A DNA stretch of 64,000 bases, from contig NC_088778.1 of assembly GCF_954871325.1 (NCBI RefSeq), positions 32,810,730 to 32,874,729 of the forward strand, read 5' to 3'. Of this stretch, positions 50,994-61,771 are shown piece by piece (positions within the stretch are counted from its first letter, which is position 1; each line of letters opens with the position of its first letter). The DNA is from Gordionus sp. m RMFG-2023 (Eukaryota; Nematomorpha; Gordioida; Chordodea; Parachordodidae). Below the pieces are notes generated by a model. It worked only from the letters and a program-made list of their open reading frames with translations. It made no database searches and was not told the origin of the DNA. A program made the position numbers and the translations under genes.

Positions 50994-51841
50994 GAGAAGA
51001 GAAGAAAGAAAAGGGCCAGACCCTTAGTAGGTTTATAATTTTGCATCTTTTGACTTGATAAAAATTCCTCTCACCCTTCTCAATATGATTATGAAACGCA
51101 ACGCCTTATAAATCGCTTACTTTGTGTCGAAACGGTCATCCCAATCGCTCTTAAAGTAAATGGCATTCACCATGACTAATTTGGTGTTCGAATCAAGAGA
51201 CCCGCGAGGTAATAAGTCCTTGATTAAGCCCTTAGTATTCTTAGAAACTTCGGAATTGATGATCTTAACCCCGGCATCGGCTTGAGATTTGTAATTCAAA
51301 GTCTTGACCTGCGCCTCGTAATATTTGAAGGCTTTTTTGATGAAGGTAGGATCGATTTTAAAACTTTCTTCCGGATAAATCGCGTTCGATATCTCTATGG
51401 TCGTATTTCGATAATTTTTAAGAGTTCGAATAGCCCCGTGAATGGCCGTGTGTAAAATTTCCTGATTTTTGGCAGTAATATCCTTCGATCCACGGAATAC
51501 ATCTCCGTAATGTAAAGTTTTGAACAACTCCTTAAACGTTTCACCTCCGGCTCCCAGCAACAAAAGAGTCAGAGCATCGATAATGTTAAAAGGTGAAAAT
51601 ATCAAATTTTTCTGATCCGAAACGGGGATGCCATTTGTATGTCCTATATTTTTGTCCTGCAAAGATTTCAATAATTGCAAGGTGAATTTCTGGCCGATAT
51701 TTTCTAAGCGCCCTGATGCCAAAGTGTCCGTGAGTTTGGTAGTAGTAACAGGGTGGATATCGCCAATTTCATCGCATTTAATTACTTGGATACCTAGAAC
51801 CAATACCGATAATGCTTTTGTCGCAATAAAAAATTATTCAT
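49800..51841 (-). pseudogene. Serpin D, probable young pseudogene
   Basis: Exons 51121-51841, 50453-50827 (375 nt) and 49800-50055, with GT-AG borders and the same phase-2 introns. The protein is clearly a serpin: LIFSPFNIIDALTLLLLGAG, VMVNAIYFKSDW, FTRDDG, VKMMFG, and a C-terminus of RPFLYF and FIGTYIKQ. Two lesions are visible. A TAA replaces the Glu codon just before the hinge Lys-Gly-Thr (near 49951-49953). Also, the signal-like frame FFIATKALSVLVLGIQVIKC has no ATG; the ATG at 51841 is one base out of phase across a T-run. Apart from these the frame is clean, so it was lost recently, or the sequence carries errors or allelic changes. The loop would place Tyr at P1 and Ser at P1' (chymotrypsin-like). 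It is more diverged from A, B and C than they are from each other. Confidence 0.8.
50903..51010. repeat. (AAAG)n microsatellite in intron 1 of serpin D
   Basis: An AAAG array with GGAAG interruptions at both ends. It accounts for about a third of the 293-bp intron. Confidence 0.95.
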
Positions 51842-51849
51842 ATTAATTT

Positions 51850-52540
51850 AAAATTTTATAAATTTGATACTATTTTTTGTTGGTTAATAATCCTCCCCCC
51901 CCCCTCCTCCTCCCAATCAATTTTTTCCTCTATTAAACACATGTCTACTGATCCGAATTAAGTTGTTAACCATTAAATTATTATTCTTTCATAATCTAAT
52001 TTAAAAAATAATCTAAAAATCAGTATGATTCAATAAACTATTATTAGCAGCCAGTCATACAAAATAAAGTGTTTAGAGAAATGACTAGATATTGACAAAA
52101 AAAATCGTTATCAGATATCCAATCCTAATAACTTATTCCAGTTATATTCGATATTAATTAGGAAGTATAATTATTTAACAAATATTCTTTTTAAAATTAG
52201 ATGACACACAAACACAATGAATGGCCCCATTACCTTTGTCTATATCAAAACACAACACCCCTTCAAATAAAATAAGTAAATATAAACACACCCCCTTAAA
52301 TTAAAGATATTTATAATATTTACCTTAATTTTATAGAATTATATAAAAATCAGTACAACATGTAAATTCGAACACTATTAAGGACTAAATTTTTATTTTA
52401 TTCTATTTAGATAAAGTGTTATAATAACATTTCTAGTACTGCTTAATTTATTTTTAAATAAAACACATGTTGCTTCTTTATATACATTATACAATGGTTA
52501 TTATCAGAATTTAAGTCGTTGTTAGGCTTTGTTGTAATTA
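51850..52540. other. Upstream flank of serpin D
   Basis: AT-rich; the core promoter block of serpins A to C is not evident. A C-run lies at 51895-51905. Confidence 0.4.
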
Positions 52541-52541
52541 G

Positions 52542-52690
52542 TAGTGTTGTTAAACGGCTAACTCAATATTTCATCCAGAAAAATATTACACAAGTCTGAA
52601 GATTTTGCTCATAGAAGGAACAAAGGTATCGAAATCTCGAAGCTAAGGCAATAATTTTTTGGCTAAAATATTGAGTTACACTATTAATTA
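52542..52690. mobile_element. hAT-like MITE, family A, copy 10 (outer right end lost)
   Basis: TAGTGTTGTTAAACGGCTAA, TTTTGCTCATAGAAGGAAC and GGCTAAAATATTGAGTTA are present; the terminal right arm is missing. Confidence 0.7.
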
Positions 52691-52699
52691 GAGGATCAT

Positions 52700-53400
52700 A
52701 TATGAGAAGGCATGAGGGAAATAAAATATATTTTTTAGATCCAACTCATCTATGTCTATTGTTCTGAACTATGAGCAGAGTCCAGCCAAGATCCGATGCA
52801 AGACGATTCAATAACTTAACGATATTGAGAAAAATCTTTTCAATGAGATCAATCTTCCTTTATCAAAATCAATGATTACTACGTAAAATTGATCTCGTAA
52901 ACAGATGTTTTTTAAAAAATGGATCAGCTGTTAAATCGTGTCCGATTGGATTCCCACTTTAAATCTAGCCTTAATCGGATACATGTATGGGTATGTTATG
53001 ACATTTTCTTAAAAACAAATGTATTAAGATATAAATGTACAACAAATTTTTTTTAAAGGGATATTTGTATCCCGATACATTATTTTTGTTAGGGATATGA
53101 AAATTGTTAAATATTAATTTACTTAAAATTTTCAAGAATTTTTCCATGTTTTTTTTTGTCAGAAACGATAAAGAAATTTATTTTAATTAAATTTTAATTA
53201 TTACAAAAATATATTACAATATACGAATATATGTATTTTTTTTTAAAAAAAAGAAAGATTATTATCATGTTTATAATTATCTAAAAATAATTTCATTATG
53301 ACTTTCTTATAAAGGTTAAATTATTTCGAAAAAGATGAAAAAAATCAACTTTATTCCTTATAGGGTATATTTTTGAATTTTTTTTAGTGGATTTATTATA
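52700..53400. other. AT-rich non-coding stretch
   Basis: Nothing recognised. Confidence 0.4.
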
Positions 53401-53420
53401 TTTTGAAAACCAGAGAAGCG

Positions 53421-53566
53421 AAGAGAAAAGAAAAGAAGAGAAGAGAAGAGAAGAGAAGAGAAGAGAAGAGAAGAGAAGAGAAGAGAAGAGAAGAGAAGAG
53501 AAGAGAAGAGAAGAGAAGAGAAGAGAAGAGAAGAGAAGAGAAGAGAAGAGAAGAGAAGAGAAGAGA
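53421..53566. repeat. (GAAGA)n microsatellite
   Basis: A pure GAAGA pentamer array of about 29 copies. The two ORFs over it are artefacts. Confidence 0.97.
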
Positions 53567-53599
53567 ATTTTTTAAAAAAAATAATTCAAAATCGTTATT

Positions 53600-54270
53600 T
53601 TAATGATGTAAAAAAACGATTTCAACTGTTCTACTAGATCCAATAATTCTATTTAGGAGATGTGGGTGTTATCGAAGTATATTTTAAAGCGTTGCCTAGG
53701 GGCTCAATAAACGAAGTTCTTAGCAGCCATTCTCATTTCGGTGCAATAAATTTGATCATCCTATGTCAGGCAGAATAGATGGGTTCTCAGTATTTCATCT
53801 TAGATTCTCGAAATGGGAACTCGCACCAAAGGAACAATGGAAATAGTTGCGAAATTTCAAATAAAAAAGCTATTGTTTACATTTAACCGTTATGATTATT
53901 AATGTAACCTTAATTGTATATATATATTCAAATGAGAATTTTATCTCTTAAAATTCAATTGTTTCTTAATTTTATGAAATAATAACCTTTAAAAATATTT
54001 TCATAAAATTTTTTAGATAAGGATTTCTAAATCTACTTTATCTATTATTATTATTTTTATCTCAATGCAATCATTATTTTCATGTTTTTCAATCTCTTAT
54101 ATAAGACAATGCTAAAAAAATAAAGAGTAAAAAGTCAGCATGAACTTGTATAAGAACTAAAAAATTTACAATTTTTAAAATAGTATCTATTTCGAATATA
54201 TCAATTTCATAAAATGGTGGTTATTTTGCCTAGTAATACGCCTAGCGGCTAGTGTTGCTAAATTAACTAA
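53600..54270. other. Unassigned non-coding stretch
   Basis: The part at 53640-53870 is of higher complexity than its surroundings but has no open frame of note. The rest is AT-rich. Confidence 0.35.
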
Positions 54271-54274
54271 CTCT

Positions 54275-54425
54275 AATCAACTGTAAAACAGTGTAGCCAT
54301 TTTTTTAAACCAAAAAATGGTTCCAATCAAATCTCCAAGCTGAGACTCAACTTAGAGGCTTAATTCAAGTTTTAGGCTAAAAGCTTGACTAACTACAGGC
54401 TTTAGGGCTATAGTGGAGTGACCTA
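54275..54425. repeat. Dispersed repeat matching 8375-8500
   Basis: TTCCAATCAAATCTCCAAG and TAGGCTAAAAGCTTGACTAA occur in the same order as at 8375-8500. Confidence 0.45.
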
Positions 54426-54540
54426 AGTGTTGTTGAAACGGTTAACAATATTTACGCCAAACATAAATGTTGGATATTCATTAACGAAATCTTGATGATT
54501 GCGTAATATGACTAAAATAAACATTATGAAAAATTTTGAT
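54425..54540. mobile_element. hAT-like MITE, family A, copy 11 (degenerate)
   Basis: AAGTGTTGTTGAAACGGTTAA and CATTAACGAAATCTTGATG resemble the family; the right half is not recognisable. Confidence 0.45.
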
Positions 54541-54582
54541 AATGGCAATATTTTTGAGTCTTAAATATATTATATTTCTAAA

Positions 54583-54804
54583 TCATTCATGGCCCAATAA
54601 AATGAAACACGAGATAACAACTCTCACCAGCAGTAAAATGAACACAGTGCCTATACCATGGCTTCGACTAGACAAATATTGACGCATTAATATTTTAAAG
54701 TCCTCATAGAAATTTTTAACCCCTACTAATAAATATTTTGAATTCCCAACACATCCAGCACGCACTAAATAAAAGCTTTCATCGGTTTGTAATGGTTTGT
54801 TCAT
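54583..54804 (-). CDS. Hypothetical 73-residue protein with C-terminal membrane segment
   Basis: An open frame from ATG, with an in-frame stop two codons upstream, so the start is well bounded if this is a gene. It begins MNKPLQTDESFYLVRAGC, continues with KYLLVGVKNFYEDFKILMRQ, and ends with a hydrophobic stretch TVFILLLVRVVISCFILLG two residues before the stop, as in tail-anchored proteins. The composition is balanced, unlike the AT-driven ORFs around it. No family is recognised, and no splice sites or clear poly(A) signal confirm it. It could equally be a lone exon or a decayed gene. Confidence 0.3.
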   Translation of the reverse strand: MNKPLQTDESFYLVRAGCVGNSKYLLVGVKNFYEDFKILMRQYLSSRSHGIGTVFILLLVRVVISCFILLGHE

Positions 54805-54925
54805 ATGTCAATAATAATAACCTTGATTTGCACTGCATTTAGTTGTAATAAAGGGTTAGGGGGGTTAATTGCAAATTTTAAGCCCGACCATTAAATAATA
54901 AATTATTTAAATTTATTTATTTATT

Positions 54926-54961
<36 letters not shown>

Positions 54962-54965
54962 TTTT
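54926..54965. repeat. (CTTT)n microsatellite, short
   Basis: About nine CTTT copies. Confidence 0.9.
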
Positions 54966-54969
54966 TCTC

Positions 54970-55665
54970 ACTCTAAATCTAAAAGGATGCATAAATTTAT
55001 ATAATGGCGGAACACGGAAAAAGATTTAGGAACTCTAGAAGGTACTACAAGGTCCAATCTATTTTTTATGCGCAAATTCTCAAAAAAAAAACAAAAATTT
55101 GAATATGTTCGCGTTTAAAAAAGGAGGAACGCACTCAAATCAGCGTACGCGTTCATTCGTATATACTATATACCTTAAAATAATGGATAATAATATTATC
55201 ATCTCGAGTTAGACGTCGCGTTAAAATATTTTCATTTTATCAAATAGATATATATAATATGTAATAATATAAAATATAAAATATAAATTTACCAATTTAA
55301 AAAATTTTTTTTTCTTATTAGTTTTTTTGGAATTGAGAATTGTAGATTTTTCCAAAATTTTCATCATCCTTGTAACCAGGAACGTTTTGTAGTTTAACTC
55401 AGGAATTTCCATGCTAAAGAACAGCACGAGTTGAGGAATGATGAATGAGTATCGATCTCTTTATTTCTGGAAATTAACTGTAAATAGTTTGTTTTTTTTT
55501 ATATCACTTAGTTTTCGAAAAATTTCTTTCGATTGGAACATTGTTCAAATTTAATAGGGCTCCCGAAAAGGTTTATTCTTCAAGCGCATAAATTGATTAT
55601 ATAGAGGCAATGTGAATTGCTAAAATTTAATTCATTTCACTCATTTAGCACCAACACTGTAAGTG
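54970..55665. other. AT-rich non-coding stretch
   Basis: The minus ORF at 55221-55427 has no recognisable domain. Nothing else is seen. Confidence 0.4.
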
Positions 55666-55670
55666 TTGCT

Positions 55671-55815
55671 AAGCGGATCGATTTTTTAAAAACGACTACC
55701 AATATATAAGATAAGCCCAAAAAAATGTTATACAGGGCCTCTAGAATTCATTAATAGCTATTTCAAACCTTACTGTCATCTATGGACAAAATCTCGAGGC
55801 TTGTATGATATTCTT
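55671..55815. mobile_element. hAT-like MITE, family A, copy 12 (abuts family F)
   Basis: AAGTGTTGCTAAGCGGATC, TGTCATCTATGGACAAAATC and CGAGGCTTGTATGATATTC follow the family order. The element stops where the family F element begins. The right arm is not found beyond 56164, so it may be lost or very degraded. Confidence 0.6.
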
Positions 55816-55819
55816 AGGT

Positions 55820-56172
55820 ATAACCAATGACATTATATAATACCTAGACTGACGATTCATTCGTTAAAAGTGTTACATCAATGCAAATCAGCTGGAGACG
55901 CCATCTTGGTTACACTAATCATTATTAAAATTTTAAAACGAGAGCCTAATTTATTCCTATATCTGAATGCAAACTTTATTAATGAATTAACCGGATCATC
56001 GAGATAATAAGGAAGCAAAGTTATCAATTTAATAGTAGTTTTTAACAATGAGAATAATTACTATATGTGTTACCAAAAATGGCGGGTCCAGCTGATTTGC
56101 TTTTTAACGACGCTTAAAAATGCATCTTAATGAATGAATGGTCAGTAGGTATTATACATGTCATTGGGTATA
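55820..56172. mobile_element. Long-TIR MITE, family F, copy 2
   Basis: GTATAACCAATGACATTATA at the left and ATTATACATGTCATTGGGTATAAC-type right end are inverted repeats. The inner CAGCTGGAGACGCCATCTTGG and CCAAAAATGGCGGGTCCAGC blocks match copy 1 at 4799-5114. Here the terminal repeat can be followed a few bases further out, to GTATAACC. Confidence 0.75.
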
Positions 56173-56174
56173 AC

Positions 56175-56755
56175 AGTTCTAGCGCACTAGTCTGCTACAG
56201 AAGAACTTACATTAATTACTTTAACTTTGGGCATGTGTGGGTATAATAAAAAAAATGTTGTGATTAAGAACTCGGCTAACGGCTAAAACAAAACAAATAT
56301 ATCGAAATGTTATATAACCTTTTTTTTCGCGTAATATAAAACCGTTTTATTCCTCGACAAAGGATGGCCATTAAATAGAATTTTTGGATTCAGGAATTTA
56401 GTATATTACTTGGAATTAAGTCATTCCAATTCATGTTAATGTGTATGTATATTTTCAATCACAGAGAACTGGCTATATAGCTATCCTTTAAAGCTAATTA
56501 TCAAAGTTTCAATGGCAGTTCTTCTCTCCACAGATCTTTGCTAGACTTCACTTTCTCTTCCCTTATTTTCTTATCATTTTTTCCACTTTATATTTCATCT
56601 TTATATTATTTAATTTGAGAATTTATTTTATTTTATTTTTTTTTCGTTATATATGGATAATAAAAAAAAAATAATATAATTTAATTTTATTATCATGTTA
56701 TTCTTACATATGAAAATTAAATGAGTATAATAAAGTGGATCATTTAAAGGATTTT
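56175..56755. other. Unassigned non-coding stretch
   Basis: Nothing recognised. Confidence 0.4.
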
Positions 56756-56757
56756 AA

Positions 56758-56853
56758 CAGAGTTGTTAAAAGATACTTTTTAAATGGATCTAGATACCGA
56801 TATTTTAATCAAAAATCTATTTAGATACAGATACCACATTTTTATATCTAGAT
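56758..56853. mobile_element. hAT-like element, family B, truncated at right
   Basis: CAGAGTTGTTAAAAGATAC at the left, GATCTAGATACCG and CCACATTTTTATATCTAGAT inside. The CTTTAACAACTCTG end is missing. Confidence 0.75.
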
Positions 56854-57159
56854 TGCTACAATAATCGTTAGAAAAAAATGATGATAAAACTGCAAATGAC
56901 CCGAGTTTTGAGGTCTCATCGATGAGCTTCTCCCAAGTTACGTAGAAGAAGTCGGTAAAATGGTGGTTTACCCCGGGGCAAAACGCCCTTGTGACGCATG
57001 GCTTATAAAAATTCCAACGGGTAAATTAGAAACAACTAAAAGCGAAGAGTTTAAAAAAATAAAATAATTAATATTAAAAGTTGTTTTTAAAAGATTTGTT
57101 TTTGAACAGAAAAATCTTTGAAGATTTTGTTTTAAGATCAAAAATTTTTGAATATTCAA

Positions 57160-57500
57160 ACCCTGCGTTGCAAGCGCAAATAATGCCTTTCAAATGACCT
57201 CGTGCGAATTGGTAAAATTATCGTTTGGCGTTAGCAACCATTTTAAAAAAATCTTCGTTTTGTAATTATATATAAAAATGTAATTATAAATAACTTACTT
57301 ATGAGTTATGATCTTAAAAAAGAAATATTTAGAAATTAAAGAAATAAGAACGCAGACGATAATAATTTTCAAAGAAAAAATCCTTTTTTTTTTAGAAAAT
57401 ATTTAAAATTTTGAATCGAACGGATGATTAATAAAAAGAACAACTTCAATTTTAAACGAGGGACGCGTTACGCTTCTTATTTATTTAAAGATTACGGCAA
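57160..57500. repeat. Direct repeat, left copy
   Basis: AATAATGCCTTTCAAATG, CGTTTGGCGTTAGCAACCAT, AAATAAGAACGCAGACG and AAACGAGGGACGCGTTACG recur in the same order at 59020-59470. No coding frame or known terminus is visible; its nature is unknown. Confidence 0.8.
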
Positions 57501-57924
57501 AACGTAAACGCTCGACAATCAACACAACACTTATAAGATAAGAATTTCAAAATTTCAGGGTAAAATTTGATCAAGAACAACTCTCTGTTGTCAAAAGTAA
57601 TTTGAAACTAGAAAGGCAACCGTATCATTTATAAACATCTGATACACGGGGCTCAGTTGGTCGAAATTTTTTTTTAGTGGCAGCTCAAATTGCGCTAAAT
57701 ATTTTTTTACGATCCGCGTCGGGTAAAAAAATCATTACGAAAAATCCGATCAAATATTTTCAGGTCTATATGCTCGACGCATAACCCCTCAATTATAGCA
57801 GCGAAGTATATTCAAAATACGCTACGAATTCGCGCTAAAACGATGAATGCTGGGAGGGAGGGGGGGGAGGGGGGGTAATACAATTATTCAAGTTCTAATG
57901 GTTAAATATGATTTGAATTTAAAT

Positions 57925-58275
57925 TAGAGATCTGCAAAAGTAGGCCCGGCCTGATCGATATTCGAGTCTGGTCGGACCTAATCGAGTTCGGGCTTAATAT
58001 TTTTTAAGAGAATTTTTTTTAAAATATATCTAAATTTATCAATTTTGAATTTTTTATGGATTTTATTGATAGAAACTAAGACGCCTTACAAATAACATAA
58101 TATCTTTTATTTTGAGCAATTATAAAAAATTATCTTCTAAATTTAAATAAATTCGGGCTGGGCCGGGCCGGTAAATTTTTTTAAAACAAAAATCGAGTTC
58201 GAGTCGAGCTAGGGCAAAACTTTTTTAAAAAAATTTTCGGGTCGGACCCTTGAAAAATTAGGCCCGATGCGGATA
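57925..58275. mobile_element. GGCCCGG-rich element, family D, copy 1
   Basis: It starts with GATCTGCAAAAGTAGGCCC after AATTTAAATTAGA and ends AATTAGGCCCGATGCGGAT. The same two ends occur at 63330-63465. The interior is rich in CGGGCTGGGCCGGGCCGG. Confidence 0.6.
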
Positions 58276-58279
58276 CTTA

Positions 58280-58835
58280 CTTTATACCATCCCCGGTCTT
58301 TATTGTTAGATTTTTTTTTAAAATCTTTATTGTATACATATTTTTTTATTATGTCCCATTTTAATATAAATTATAATTAATTACGCGCTTCGTATATATT
58401 CATTATTCGTTTAAAAGGGTTGATACAAAATTTTTTCATTTAATTAAAGATTTTATGATAATTATTTTATAATACATTTGGCAAAATGACAAAAATAATT
58501 TCATATCTCGAAAAATGGCAATTCTTACATGTTAGTTATTAAACATAACATACATAACAAACCATTGTAAAATTTCAAAAAAAAATATTTAAAAAAATTT
58601 TCTAACATGAATTTCTAACTTCATGATTCTCATTTGTTTTTTCTTCTAAATGTTTCTCAAAATGTGTTATTAAAAAAACAGAATTCCACGAAACAAAAAG
58701 GAATTTTTAATTTTATATTCATCTTTATTAACCGAACCTAAAAAATTTTGGTCCCTGCACAAGCCCTTGAAATGACCGTCGAGTTGAATTTGTTAGCGGT
58801 AGAGATTTTCGAGTTATCGAGGGAGAAGCATATTT
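58280..58835. other. AT-rich non-coding stretch
   Basis: Nothing recognised. Confidence 0.4.
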
Positions 58836-58840
58836 AAAAC

Positions 58841-59015
58841 TTAGCTTAGTTAAACTTCTCGGTCTTTAAAAAACGGCAGGTAACCCTTAGCCAAATATCT
58901 TACGCCAGTCTGGAGATTTTTGGTCATAGATGGTTAGAAAGGTTAGGATTAATTGAAACTTTCTGGCTTAAAATAGTAAGTTATAGGGCGAAACAAATTG
59001 AGCCTTACAAACGCT
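58841..59015. mobile_element. hAT-like MITE, family A, copy 13 (degenerate)
   Basis: TTAGTTAAACTTCTCGG, TTAGCCAAATATCTTACGCC and TTCTGGCTTAAAATAGTAAG follow the family plan with much divergence. Confidence 0.45.
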
Positions 59016-59019
59016 GCAT

Positions 59020-59470
59020 TGCAAGGCACCAATAATGCCTTTCAAATGGTCCTCGTGGCAAATTGGTAAAATTACCGTTTGGCGTTAGCAACCATATTTT
59101 ATTTTATTTTTAAAAAAAAGAAGCAAATAGGTTTGTTTTTTCAATACTTTTAATTATTCTTCGTTTTGTAAATATTATATAAAAGGAAAGAAAAAAAGAA
59201 AGAAAGAAAGAAATTATAAATAACTTACTTATATATCCTAAAATAAAAAAAGGAATATTTTTAGATATTAAAGAAATAAGAACGCAGACGTTAATATAAT
59301 CTTCAAAAGAAAAATCGCTATTTGTTGTTTAAAACTTATTTAAAATTTTGAATTGAACGGATAATTAATAAAAAAAAAGAACAACCTCAATTTTAAACGA
59401 GGGACGCGTTACGTTTTTTTTATTAAATTATACGGCAACACGGAAACGCTCAATTTGTGCGCACTATTAG
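59020..59470. repeat. Direct repeat, right copy
   Basis: Matches 57160-57500 in order, with extra short insertions including a GAAA run near 59195-59212. Confidence 0.8.
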
Positions 59471-59764
59471 ACTTTTTTTTTTAAAAAAACGAGTCGTTTA
59501 AAACAAACACTATTTTTAAAAAACAATGAATCGTTTTTTATCTTAATTTGCAAATATAAAATATAAAAATTTTAAACTAAATATACAAATCCAGCAAACA
59601 ATTTTATTAAAAAAATAATGACTATTATAGATTGACATAGTATCAGCTGATTAAAGATTTTAAAATGAAATAATAATTTTACAAATTTATATTTTTCTAA
59701 ACATTATTAAACGGAAATTTGTTTTTTTCTTTCTTTTTTTATTAAAAAACGAATTATTAGATTT

Positions 59765-60520
59765 CTAAGGGAGTGGAGATGGAGGTGTGATAAATGTTCC
59801 CATAAAAAGTATGTTTAAATCTCTTCGGTCAGCAATGAAATATAGGAAAGGTCGGTTAGCGGTAAAATTTTGAGGCAGGAATATAGCCTTGGCGCTTATA
59901 ACCGCGCCAGTGGCCGCGGAGGCTTGACTTCCCTTTTCGTTGACTTCTATTTGGGCCTTGTGATAAACATTATTCAAACAGAGCCTTTGGGAACTATTCT
60001 TCAGGAGTTCTTGATTAGCAGCCATTTTGCGGAGGTCAGCTTTAGTTCTAGGGAGTATATATATTTTGCATAAATATTAAAATATACTGTAAAATTATGA
60101 AGAATAATTTCGATATTATAAATAATATACTACATATATTACGCGTCGAATAGGTCGTTTATGTTCAATTTCATCAGCGTTTCTTTTAGTTCCAGCTCGT
60201 AATCTACTTTGAAGACTGGTAGGGTTATGTAAGTCTTTTGCGGGTACATTTTGGTCAGACTCTGCAATAGCTCCCAGCTTAAATCTTCCACCAAGAATTT
60301 GAGCCCGTTGCGTTCCGGTAATATAATGTACATGGCCAAATTTTCGTTAGCGTAATCCAATCTCAGCGTTTCTACCAACTGGGGGTGTTTCATGGTGGGA
60401 CTGTCGACATATTCGGAAGGAAGCTCGAACCTCCCATAATGTACTTTCCTAAAATCTTTCATCATGAGCGTGTCAATCACTTTACCGTCGTCCAGATAGA
60501 AGGGTTCTATTACCGAGTTA
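59765..60520 (-). CDS. Serpin E, exons 2 and 3 (5' part outside window)
   Basis: Exon 2 is 60143-60520 (378 nt) and exon 3 is 59765-60047, joined by a short phase-2 intron (donor GTAATA, acceptor CCTAG). Exon 2 opens after TAATAG with NSVIEPFYLDDGKVIDTLMM, and contains ENLAMYIILPERNGLKFLVE and TYITLPVFKVDYELELKETL. Exon 3 has the hinge EKGSQASAATG and a C-terminus of RPFLYF, LFMGTFITPP. These are classic serpin segments, with Ser in place of the usual hinge Thr. Counting from the hinge Gly puts Lys at P1 and Ala at P1', so a trypsin-like target is likely. No exon 1 homologous to the other copies was found up to position 64000; either intron 1 exceeds about 3.4 kb or exon 1 is missing. It is the most diverged member and its frame is clean. 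Confidence 0.85.
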
Positions 60521-60529
60521 CTATTATAT

Positions 60530-61765
60530 TTATATGTAAATAGTCTTTTATATTAATGAACACACACCAATAAATGTCAGATACGGAGGTAGGTGGGGAA
60601 GGGCAGTTCATCTGAGGCCTGAATTTTTTTTGGGGGGGGGGGAAGGGGGGTTGAAATTATTCTTCAACAAATTTAATGAGCGTGGCAGGGTTGTATATAA
60701 AGTGAAAGTTAATCAGGACTTCGAGCCTCTAATAAAAACGTTTTGAGGACTTTTTTCGGGTCAAAAATTTGAAGAAAATTATTTGAGGATATTAAAAAAA
60801 ATACGGATCTTTATTTTAATGGTTTATTCTCGTAAAGGTTTGCCACTATAAATTAGGTCTCAGCCTATAATCCTACTAGAGTATATAATATACTCAATAG
60901 CAACAGGAACTTCTACCAGGGGAGATGGGGAGGGATGTATGACGCCCAGATCGCCATTGAAAATGGAGAAGGTAGGTAGCTATGAAGACGTTATCGTCAT
61001 TTAAATAAAATTTTTGGAAATTGTGTGTAGTAAGGGTAGTTTTGATTTGTAATTCCTTTCTTTACTAAGTTTGATTTGTTAGGAGGTGGTGGGGGGGGGG
61101 GGTGTTAAAGATTTTCTGAGGGGGTAATTCCTCATTATTTTAGATGGGGTGGGAGATAGAAATCAATGATCATGTTATTTACTTAGAAACTGACGTCCTC
61201 AAGGGACGTTGAAAAATAAGCTGGTGAAACGCGATTTTAGTTTCTCGTATTAGAATTTTTTCTATAAAATAAATTTAAAAAAAAACTGGAAAAATTATAG
61301 TTTTTGAGTTTAAAATTTTAAAATGTAAAATTATTACGGAAAACAGACATGTCAGCAGTTGATTTGACTTTGATTTGACAAGCATTTTTTTCAAAAAAAA
61401 TGAGTCGTAACCACACATTCGCGACGAAGTTATACAAAAAAAATGAATTCAATAATAATTATATTTATCAGGCCATTTTAAGCTTAGATTAAAAAGCCAA
61501 AAATAAAAGTAAGAGGCAATCTAGTTTTTTTTAAAGTGTGTCACTCATTTTAATTTTTCTAAATAATGAGATTGTACATAATATAAATATAGCAAAACGA
61601 AGTGTATACGTAATAGTAGGGATAGAAATAAATGTTTAAAAAATAAACACCTTTTTTTTTACAGCCAGCAACAATTAAATGAAACAAACAGAAAAAAAAA
61701 TTTAAAAAACCCAACCTTTAAAAAGTCAAAATATGGTGACCTAGGTTCAAAAGCAATTTCGCTTA
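60530..61765. other. Non-coding; presumed intron 1 of serpin E
   Basis: Poly-G runs occur at about 60628-60650 and 61085-61101. No exon-like frame on the serpin strand was found. Confidence 0.4.
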
Positions 61766-61771
61766 GTCTAG

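Noticed and set aside
57160-59470. Reading the direct repeats as ends of one large element
   Set aside because: The interior has no recognisable coding part, the copies differ in length, and no defined termini or target duplications are visible.
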